From Hericium rajendrae (taxonomy: Eukaryota; Basidiomycota; Agaricomycetes; Russulales; Hericiaceae), in contig CM065888.1 in assembly GCA_033439255.1 (NCBI GenBank), positions 124,001 to 188,000 on the forward strand: 64,000 nucleotides of DNA, read 5' to 3'. The notes beneath the pieces are model-generated. The model saw nothing but the letters and a program-made list of their open reading frames with translations, made no database searches and had not been told where the DNA came from. The translations under genes and the position numbers were made by a program. Shown one piece after another: positions 55,574-64,000 of the stretch (positions are counted from its first letter, which is position 1; each line of letters starts with the position of its first letter).

Positions 55574-56096
55574 TCAGATCTCGACCTGCGTGCAGTTGAG
55601 ACCTACAGCCCCAGCGGGCGTGCCTAGAAATCCATGGATACATGTTGACGTAGTCAAGCCGGCATAGAGACTTAACTGACTGACCCGTGAATATGACTTG
55701 TTGGCAACAAGCGCAAAAGTCGGCCTGGCTGTGAATCATGAGACATGGTAGACGCATCGACAGCGATCAAACTAATCTTACCATCTGCCATAGAAAAAAT
55801 AAGCCTGCGATAGACACGAAATAGAGCATGGACTCTTACTGCGTTTCGAGAGGTATGGCGTCGCAAGGCGTTGAAGTCTGGGTGCATCTCGAGCCGACGA
55901 GCTCGTTGGGGTCCGAAGGGACGGGTATGCCCACGCGCTCGAGGATAGGCGCCGCGTCAGCAGCCGTCGTCAGGCTGTCGCACTCTATCATGTCGGCGGG
56001 GTTGCCTTGAGCATGAGCGCTGGGGGCAAGGGTCACGACGAAGATCAAAGTGAGAGCGGTGAGGATGCGATAAGGCAGAAAGACGGATATCGGCAT
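55574..56096 (-). CDS. Small secreted hydrophobin-like protein
   Basis: Starts MPISVFLPYRILTALTLIF, a signal peptide probably cut after SAHAQ. Mature part: MIECDSLTTAADAAPILERV, GIPVPSDPNELVGSRC, STPCDAIPLET. Suggested introns lead to ADFCACCQQVIFTG and PAGAVGLNCTQVEI, stop at 55,574-55,576. The order Cys, VG..C, C..., C.CC, GLNC and the GIPV.SDP.ELVG stretch recall class I hydrophobins. One Cys of the first CC pair is absent, leaving seven in this model. Exon ends are my best fit and could be wrong. If real, it is a surface-active wall or aerial-hypha coat protein, or a diverged relative. Confidence 0.45.
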
Positions 56097-57021
56097 AGTG
56101 GCTGTCCGTCTACCGTCAGATGGCTCTCTAGGTTTGACAATCAAATATTGGCGTGCTGCAGTGACCACGGACGTTTCCACATCGGCCGCCTACTTACTAG
56201 CATGGATCGGAAAAACATCGTCGAGGAAAAAGACCGTCCTGTATGCTGTATTTGAAGGTTACACAAACTCGAAACCCCGCCATTTTCAAAAATCCGGCGT
56301 GCACCTCGTATCCCCTGGACATCCTCCGTATGCAATCAGTCAGACAATATGTATGGTTTTAGGCGTTTCTCACCGCTACCACGTTAACTGAGAGAGAAAA
56401 ACTTCAAATGGGGTCTCATCGTTTGCTCATCCGACTCGGAGTCATCGTGGTCAACTTGAGGATTTAGGTGAGCGCAACTCGGAAAGCCGTTATCGCCGGC
56501 GGCGTTTACAGAGGTGGGCGCAGCGCAGCGTGTGACGTCACACTCACAGTCCTCCTCCCTTCCACCGAGTCTCGGTCCTACTTATCCTTGTCTTCTTACT
56601 TGTAACGTATTGTATCGAGCCTACAGCCTGCAGATCAAGCTTTCCAATGAAGAAACACAGCAGGTGCCTGCCCATATCTATTTTGACGCCTGTCTTGGCC
56701 GCCATTCTGCAGATGAAGCTCTACCTTTATAGTAACGGACAAGGTAAGTATAGCTGCTGCGCATTCATGGCAGTCTTCCTTCAGAACTGCGCATTTCGTC
56801 TTCCACGAGGCATGCCATACATGATGGATCTTGCGCTTGCTCTTTAGAAGCCATCAATGACAGATCACTATTTCGCGGCTCGGTGCGCAGCATATGTAAC
56901 GCCGTCGCTATAGGCCCGATGGTCAATGGGGTACTCATATTTAATGCCGAATCGGTATGGCCTCACGAAAAACTATCGACGCAGCGATTTCCCCCCACAT
57001 CTACAGCGGTTCGTTTTTCGA
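56097..57021. other. Spacer between hydrophobin-like gene and dehydrogenase
   Basis: No gene supported. The codons before 57,022 stay open back to 56,926 but have no family match, so they are treated as leader. Confidence 0.4.
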
Positions 57022-58383
57022 ATGCCTGATAACGTGCCTGTCGAGAAGCATATCAACAACTTCAGCCAGCTGTTCCCGCCCAAGCCTCGTTGGACAGTTG
57101 CAGATGTTCCTGATCTGACAGGGCAAACCATCTTAGTGACAGGTGGGAGCTCTGGCCTAGGTAAAGAGATCTGCAAGGTACAGCTGTCTTTCGGTCGATA
57201 AGCGCTCCAATCATTTACTGAACATTACCCTATCGATAGGTTCTCCTTACCCGCAATGCGAAGGTCTATCTAGCTGCTCGATCAGAACAGAAATGCAACG
57301 CGGCGATCGTTGAGTTGAAAAGTGTCACCGGTAAAGACAACATCTTTTTCCTGAGAGTCGACCTTGCGGACCTTGCATCCATACGGCGAGCGGCCGACGA
57401 GTTCATGAGCAAAGAGGATAACTTGCACGTACTCTTCAACAATGGGTAGGCGTATTTTTCCTCGTTGAATCCCTCGGCTTCTCTGAAAGTTTTATCAGGG
57501 CTTAGAGGTGTCATGTTTCCTCCGCTCGACACGGTCACGGCACAGGGATATGACAACCAGTTCGGCACTAATGTGCTCGGTGAGTTGCTTGCCTCTGCCT
57601 TTTCATCGTCGAGTACAAATTGCTTTTCTCGAGATAGGCCATTTCTTCCTGACGAGATGCCTTCTTCCCGTACTCCTGCGGACCGCACAGTCTGGCAGCA
57701 ATATAAAGCACAAAGTTCGCGTCGTGAACACGTCTTCAAACGGACATGAGCTTTTGCCCGTTCCCGGTGGCATCAATTGGGATGCTCTACAGACAGGAGA
57801 CGAGGCGCTGAAGGCGCGGACGAAGCTTGGTCCGCAGAAACTATATGGTATGAGTAAACTTGTGCGTCATGTCTCCAAATTGGCTACATTTGTCGTTCAC
57901 CAGTGCTTTGACAGGGCAATATCTTGTTTTCCAACGAGCTTGCGAAACGCTACGGTTCGGAAGGCATCATCTCCATTGCTCTCCATCCAGGTATGAGACT
58001 CTCATTTTCGTGGATGGCGTTCTCATTCTCGTGGATGGCGTTCTCAATGTCTGTTTCAGGGAGCGTCAAGACCGAATTGCAGCGTCATTCCAAGTCTCTT
58101 ATGGATTCGATCATCAACAGCATCCTCGCGTATGATATATCTCTCGGGATCATCACACCACTGTATGCCGGCACCTCCGAAGACGCTCTCAATCTCAGTG
58201 GGAAGGTAAACTACGTTTTTAATTTGTCTCGCCCCAGATTGCTTACCATCTGTATCACGAACACCCTTGTGTTAGTATCTCACAGCATGGGCACGACAGA
58301 CTCTGCCCAGCAAGAGCGCTTTGGATCCTGAGCTGATGCGGAAGCTTTGGGAGTGGTGTGAGGCCCAAGTAGAAGGCTACTGA
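57022..58383 (+). CDS. Short-chain dehydrogenase/reductase
   Basis: NAD(P)-binding Rossmann protein. Start taken at MPDNVPVEKHINNF. Cofactor motif TILVTGGSSGLGKEICK (TGxxxGxG), then YLAARSEQKCNAAI (an Arg after the second strand favours NADP), LRVDLADLASIRRAADEF, LHVLFNNGG (NNG), NQFGTNVLG, RVVNTSSNGH (catalytic Ser) and KLYGMSK (YxxxK). Later exons give LFSNELAKRYGSEGIISI and LHPG, then VKTELQRHS and a last exon ending KLWEWCEAQVEGY, stop at 58,381-58,383. Seven or so short introns. It resembles the retinol-dehydrogenase/WWOX-like group that is abundant in agaricomycetes; the substrate is unknown. Confidence 0.88.
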
Positions 58384-58779
58384 TCTGCGGCTCGCCCGAC
58401 CGGAAGTTCCATTGGGTAGGGCAAATTGTTCCGTTGATAGACTTGAACGTCGTGGAATATGGAATGAGGGCTTGTTCGGGACCGCCTTGACGTGGCAGAT
58501 GGTGCAAGGCGATTTGTTTTTCGTACTGTCGAGTTCTTATCCGCAGGAAAGCAGGTTTTGATAATATCCAGCAATGATATAGAAGTAGCACGAGAGAGTT
58601 ACCGTAATCAACATGCAGAGTACAACAATATACAAGCCTAACATCCTAAATGACGAGAAATTCAGCAATACATGAGATCCTTGACAGATGGCATGGACAT
58701 TCTGTACAGCCCACGGACTAGCACAAACCGGATTAGAGCCATGAATTATAGAGAGGTCGACGAGACATGCCCCACCGCT
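58384..58779. other. Convergent 3' ends, no gene
   Basis: The dehydrogenase and the carboxypeptidase-like gene converge here. Only UTR-like sequence is seen. Confidence 0.45.
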
Positions 58780-60777
58780 TCAGCGCTTCTCTATCGCAAA
58801 AATGAACTTTGCTAGATAATCGATCATCTGCGTGGTCTCCTCTCCAACAGGACGGATCCACCGCGAGGGGAGCGAAAAGCCGTACTAAACCATGAAGCAG
58901 GATTGAATATCGTCCGCCTAACGCGAACCATGGGTACGCACCGTCCCCGTATCCCTCAAGTGGGCAGCGAATGAATACTTGACACCTTTTCTTGCGTACA
59001 TCCAATCCACGACGTTACCAGGTGCCCTGTGGCAGGAGTCAGCATGGTAGGTTAGATCATCAAAATAGTAAACCAACCTGTACAATGTCGAACACAGTGC
59101 GCCAGTCTGCGGAAACCGATGAGACGCCGGACAAAAATGATAGTAATCAGAGATTACCGTAAACGTAGTGCCGTGACACTTCTTGACCGCACGGATAGCC
59201 CCAGATGCAGCTTCAAGCTGGTCCTCTGCGTCTTTGGGAGTTCTCTTGCACGAGTAGGAATAAGGAGTCGAGACTATACAGTATCGTCAGGGAAGGCGGT
59301 GGGTTCAGCGAGATGATACTGACGCATTTGCCCGTAATTCCTGAAGTCGACGAAGGCTTTGAGGTTCGGTAGACGCTCGAAGTAAATGGCCATGTTGTTC
59401 ACCTCCGGCGCTTGGAACGGGCGATGGCCCGGGTACCAGACCGAACATGTGTCGCCGGGCGACTCGGGTTTTTTGAACTTTTTGGAGGGTGCAGAGGGCT
59501 TCCACTTGTATCCCTGAAAGGCCGTCAGTCATGCATACAGTTCACAGAGGGCTTCGACAAACCCAGTTCCTGTTCAGCACGAATGAGACCAGTCTCGGGT
59601 GAAATTGCGAATTCAGCTTACCTGTTCATGTCTAAGCCAGTGCACACTGCACCAGGCCCAAGGTGAAGTCGATTCTTATACCTGGAGACGTATATAGTCG
59701 TGCCTACAAACCAAAGGTGGTGGCGTACCAGAATCGATCGTGTTCCCAGGTGTGGACGTATCCATCGGGGTTCGGAACGGGAACGATGTAGAATGTCTAA
59801 AGAGGAAAGTCAGATACCATGACGCAAGGCGAGACCACATGCTTGTCGCGACTGTCGAGAACCGAGTTACAGGGGCGACAAGAACGGCAACATCACTCAC
59901 ATATCGGTCCAACAAATGACCCAAGGAAAATTCTTCCGTCTTGTTCACCGCCAATGCATGGGCAATATAGAGGGCTGTAGCAGTGGCTACCCACTAAGTC
60001 ATGTTAGAATCGTCGGCGATCACGCTGCTTTAAATGATTTAGGACTGACCTCACGCGCATGCTGAGCGCCGGTGATAACAAATCCGAGCGCCTCTTCAAC
60101 GCCGTTGCCTTCGGGCGCCCGCCATTTCTGCTCGTGTGACCCCTTATTCCACGACGGCTGAGCTGAGATCTCGAGAGCGTACATCTCGCGACCTTCACCA
60201 CTGTGGCCTAGGGGGACGACAGAAACTAAGTCTGGATAGGTCGCGGCCAGATCATGAATGAACGAGTAAATATCGTCGAGCGGGTGGTATGTCGAGTGGA
60301 ATGTGGTATTCTCGAGTGACGTCAGGTCCCAACTATCGAAAGAGGTTCCTGGCGCATTGTTGACATCATTCTTGGGATTTGATGACATTTCGCTGGTAGC
60401 ATTGATGAGCGTATCATGGTACTCGTAGTGTACTGATGACTCCGAAGGGATATCGGTCGTGTCGGGGAAATAGACATCAACGTGGGTATTTGTTACTTGC
60501 CAGACATCCCAATCGTGGAGCTAGCAAAGGGCCACGAGGTAAGCGCATCACATATAAAAAGCCCAGAGAACTATCAAACCTGAGCTCGTCCCAACAGATC
60601 ATCTAGTTCTTCGACAGAGCGAACGGAGAACCGTCTCAAAATTCTCCGGTGGTCCGGTGGAGCTTGCGGGTTGTGATCGGCATGAAAGGCATATTGGCTG
60701 CTCGGGAAGCACGATACATACGATACAGGATATGAAAGCAAAGCAAAAGTAACGATTATAGTGCTGAGAGGAAGCAT
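58780..60777 (-). CDS. ECM14: Inactive M14 metallocarboxypeptidase, Ecm14 type
   Basis: Starts MLPLSTIIVTFALLSYPVS, a secretory signal. Then a propeptide-like region (LHDWDVWQVTNTHVDVYF) and the M14 domain: YHPLDDIYSFIHDLAATYP, LGHSGEGREMYALEIS, ITGAQHAREW (HxxE zinc site; the W is in the next exon), FYIVPVPNPDGYVHTWEHD, KNRLHLGPG, TGLDMNR, GYKWKPSAP, WYPGHRPFQAPEV, VDWMYARKGVKYSFA and AHLRDTG, ending FAIEKR at 58,780. In active carboxypeptidases the segment before LRDTG carries the catalytic Glu (ELRD). Here it is His (AHLRD), as expected for Ecm14 pseudoenzymes, which keep zinc but lack activity. At least seven introns. Ecm14 is linked to cell wall and vacuolar functions in yeast. Confidence 0.85.
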
Positions 60778-61425
60778 GGTAGAGAGGAGAGCAGGTCAAA
60801 GTTGACCATGACCCTTCTTCCGGAGCCGCATTCAATCCTTTCTTCCTTAGACGCCGCGGATGATACCCGTGGGAATGTTCACAAGCTCCCGCGTTCGCGG
60901 CAATCATTATCTTTCCTCAAGTTCGCGACACATTTGGAGCTCTGCTGAGAGGCTTTCGCGTGCGTGCTGTCTGTTCGGATAGGGATGTAATGCGCAGAAG
61001 GGGAAATGCGCAGAAGGGGAGGATTGACTGTTGGTAAGTGTACTTTCACTGCGCGCGCTTTGTTGTCTAACACTTTCGACCTTGCCTCGCAGTGAAAGCG
61101 GCAGAATCGTGGCCCACGTGTAATGAGACTAGTGCCCTTTTCTCCTGCGTCATCGGAGATGAATATCGTTTTCTATTATCGAGAACAACCTTAGGGATTA
61201 GGCCTTGTTGCATCTTATGCTGCACATCAGCGTGCACATATAATGTGTTCGCGGATGGGCTTGGAGTCTTGAAAGTACAAAGTTTTTTTTTTTGAACAAG
61301 AGCGCAATAGTACCAAGACTTCATTCAATCTTGACCATCATGACTGATCTGCTCATTTTAGGTAAAATACTCTATGGTAGGCATGGGAGTTGATTGACAC
61401 GAGCATCCACCCAACCACCGTCGTA
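60778..61425. other. Spacer, no gene seen
   Basis: Contains a short direct repeat (AATGCGCAGAAGGGGA, near 60,995-61,020) and a T run near 61,286-61,293. No coding exon supported. Confidence 0.4.
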
Positions 61426-62721
61426 GTGCGCCTGAGCAAGTCCGGCATGAAAGTAATTAAAGTTATACTCGAATGTACGAGTACAGCTCTTCGGAATGTA
61501 ACCCTGGAACCTTCCAGAAGACGAGGCCATCAAACACAATCAGTTTGCGTGCGTGTATACCTACTATCTACCCCTTATGCCAGCCAGTTGTATTCAAATC
61601 CAGCGTACAGCTGCGAAAACGAGTTCAAGACATTCCACACAGTCGACGTCTATTCTGATGGTCTCTCTGAAGACCTTAGGCAAGGCTGTTATTGTTATGA
61701 AGTCGCTCAAATTGCCGCGGGATAAGATTGTCGTGATGACGAAGGTTCGTCTCTTGTCTTGAAGGTCCATATCAATCGTATCCTCACTTCTATCCTCATC
61801 TTGTGTTCTCGAGCTTGAGCCGAAAGGTGCGGTCATGCGCCGGCTGATACGATTCCAGCTGATCGAATTGTATTCGATATATTTTCGAATCAGTCAAGAA
61901 GTCCCTGGAACGCTTGCAGCTGAATTACACCGACGTCCTGAAATGTCCAGTTATCGCCCACAATTTCTGAGTTCTGATTCGCCTGAAGGCCATCGCTTCG
62001 ACTATGACATACTGTCGAGCAGATCCAGAACCACCACTCTCTGGTCTACAAAGAAGAGGAGCGCGAGATCTTGCCGACGCTCGAGGCACATCCTTAGCGT
62101 TTTCTATACGATTCCCTGCTGATATTCTTCGTGATATTGGACATCATACCTTATTCCCCGCTCTCTCGCGGACTTTTGACTCGTCCGCTTGGCGAAGAGA
62201 TCCTACGGGTCGGTGGGTTTCTTCGAAGACATGACACCTTTTTGGTCTAGACTAACTTAGATGTATATACCCATCAGCTGGGTGAAAGGCTGTCCTCAAG
62301 GTTCGAGCACGCTTGAGATCGTTAATAGGTCTGTAGCGCGCAAATCATGCATAGTCCTCAGCTGGAGGCGGGTCTTCGGCTGGAGGCGGATCTTCAGCTA
62401 GAGACGGGTCCACAGTTCAAGGTAAGTCGTCCGACGAAACCAAGACCTGAATTGATATATCTTCTAGGGTCGCAAAGAAACGTGGCTCGAATATGGCCAA
62501 GATCGCTCTCGCATGGGCGTTCGCACGTGTGACGGCATCCACTGGCCTTGAAAACCTGAAGGATCTCATCAGTAAACATCATTAACCATGCGAGAACCAT
62601 CTGATGTCTGATCGATGGTGAACACGTCCCTCAAATGCTATCGACGTTGAGCTGAATGTTCGAGGAGACCAAGTATTTGGAAGAGTCGTATGTCCCTCAG
62701 GCCATCTTCGGACACGCCTAG
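61426..62721 (+). pseudogene. Aldo-keto reductase pseudogene
   Basis: Fragments of one aldo-keto reductase appear in order but in changing frames. They are LSKSGMKVIKVILEC, LPEDEAIKHN, FHTVDVYSDGLSED (catalytic Asp and Tyr region), LKLPRDKIVVMTK, FESVKKSLERLQLNYTDVL, HRFDYD, IQNHHSLVYKEEEREILPTL, VAKKRGSNMAKIALAW, TGLENLKDL and YLEESYVPQAIFGHA with a stop at 62,719-62,721. Some frame changes can be introns, but sequence is missing between HRFDYD and IQNHHS, where the family has about 40 residues including EETM and GMSS. The region before TGLENL lacks the usual IIGTTS. Several one-base shifts have no splice sites. It is a decayed host gene, not an active enzyme. Confidence 0.8.
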
Positions 62722-63684
62722 AGAAACAAATGCCCGGATGTAAAGCAAGGTCAGAACGGAGTCCTGCTGCAGAATGAATGCTCCGGATCCCGCATAAGCC
62801 TTACAATCCATCAAAGCACATGAAATTGTATCTCAATTGGTTGCGAAGGTCAGTGCATCACTCAAGCATTGATTTTCATGGACTTGCTGATGAATCGACG
62901 TCGTCAATATCTCGAGTCGGCATCGTCAATATCTCGAGGTAAGCCTCAGGTTGCCATTACATCCTGTTTCCGTCCTGTGTTGCGACGCTAGCAGAAACGC
63001 GTTGACCCTTTCTCGTTGTCAAATTCTCAAACATCTCTATCTCTTGGAACCTGTCAAGGTCCACCCGGTGTCTGGAGCTATGTAGGTAAAAATCCGACCG
63101 GGGCAAAACACAAGCGCGATACCCCTGCATTGTAAGTCAGATGTTCAGTCGAGATCATTCAACCTCCTCATGCACATGGTCGACATCAGTTGCGTGCCAG
63201 CATCTTATTCTTTGCAGAAGTTTTTCTTGCTAAGACAGCGACCGGAAAAGCTCGGAGAAAGCGAGGCAACAACGTTTTCAGGGTATCATCAGTCCGCTTT
63301 AACGCCGCACCTTGTTCATGTCGTTGCTTTGCTGCACTTCGACGGCAGAGGATGCTCAAGGTTCGTGCTTAGCAGTGGCTGCTACGAGTGCTGACGAGAC
63401 TGGCCTGTTTTCTTGCGCCAGATTATCATATCGTTCCTGGGCCGATGTGTTTAGAAGACGCCAACCAGCGCCAACCTCCTCCAATTTAAGGCACTGACTT
63501 GACGAACGTGCGTCGACGTATGTCTCAATTTTCCGCTCATGGAAGCCTCTGTCACTACGTGAGAGTTGAAACGTTGGTATGGCGTGCTGTAAACCGGTGC
63601 TACCACATGCTATGGTACACGGATCTGCTCTTGGTTGAGTAGTATAAATGGAGCAGTGCATAATAATACTCTGCGTAGGGCATC
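62722..63684. other. Spacer before the phytase-like gene
   Basis: No gene supported. Contains a small direct repeat (ATATCTCGAG with CGTCAAT, near 62,900-62,940). Confidence 0.4.
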
Positions 63685-64000
63685 ATGTTCTTCAGTGTCC
63701 TTGCGCTTCAGCTTTTGGCTTTCCAGCCCGCATTCGGCCTGCCTTTGGTCTGTAGAGATGCGGAGCCTGATCCTTCCCAGGCGGTGTCCGTCAATTTGGA
63801 CGGAAAGACGTTTGTCAATAAGGTTCGTCATATATCTGTCGGTGCTTATTGATATCTCAACATGTTATCTCTATAGGGTCTTGTGGCATTTGGCCTCATT
63901 CCATCCAATGCTACGGAGTCTACAGGTGCTTATCACCGTTCTGTTGATGGCTTAATCTGTTAGACTCATCAGTTGTTCGATAGGTGACACGATCGGGGGG
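63685..64000 (+). CDS. Secreted phytase-like esterase (5' end only)
   Basis: Starts MFFSVLALQLLAFQPAFG, a signal peptide. Then AVSVNLDGKTFVNK, an intron (GTTCGT...TCTATAG), GLVAFGLIPSNATESTG, a second intron, and GDTIGG at the window edge. This opening (TF.NKGLV..G.IP, then DT.GG) is what I associate with fungal proteins of the esterase-like phytase family (PF13449). Only about 70 residues are present, so the call is tentative. A member would be extracellular and act on phosphoesters. Confidence 0.5.

Overview
The window looks like nuclear DNA of a basidiomycete fungus, most likely an agaricomycete of the wood-decay type. The evidence is dense short introns (about 50-70 bp, GT-AG), typical agaricomycete proteins (a Kre6/Skn1 glucan-synthesis protein, a Pil1-type eisosome protein, Orc2, Ebp2, an Ecm14-like pseudopeptidase, UROD/MetE-like enzymes) and several large families of unknown function that I associate with agaricomycete genomes. 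I cannot name the species.

The window has two compartments. Positions 1 to about 34,000 are accessory and repeat-rich: a kinase-like gene cut by the left edge; a block of two related genes (A, minus; C, plus) around a zinc-finger gene B with a possible caspase/CHAT-like core; two similar 1 kb repeat arrays about 10 kb apart in the same orientation, one beyond the 3' end of each related gene; two coiled-coil genes, one with a GRF-type zinc finger (D, E); a large unknown gene F transcribed divergently from a SWI2/SNF2 ATPase gene G; a 2.4 kb minisatellite; a family of short palindromes; and a GGCTCGGT-rich simple repeat. I see no transposase, integrase or reverse transcriptase here.

From about 34,000 to 64,000 the content is mostly housekeeping: Orc2, Ebp2, a Bet1-like SNARE, Kre6/Skn1, an unknown small gene, a 4.5-4.7 kb tandem duplication carrying two UROD/MetE-like genes, the Pil1/Lsp1 eisosome gene, a small hydrophobin-like gene, a short-chain dehydrogenase, an Ecm14-type inactive carboxypeptidase, a decayed aldo-keto reductase and the start of a phytase-like esterase gene.

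Reading frames of several genes between 31 and 37 kb (a membrane protein, Orc2, Ebp2) and of genes A and C are interrupted, mostly next to short homopolymers or dinucleotide repeats. Long genes elsewhere (F, G, Kre6, Pil1) read cleanly. Either these loci are decaying or the assembly has local indel errors; reads would decide. The best candidates for an undescribed system are the F-G divergent pair and the A-B-C block.
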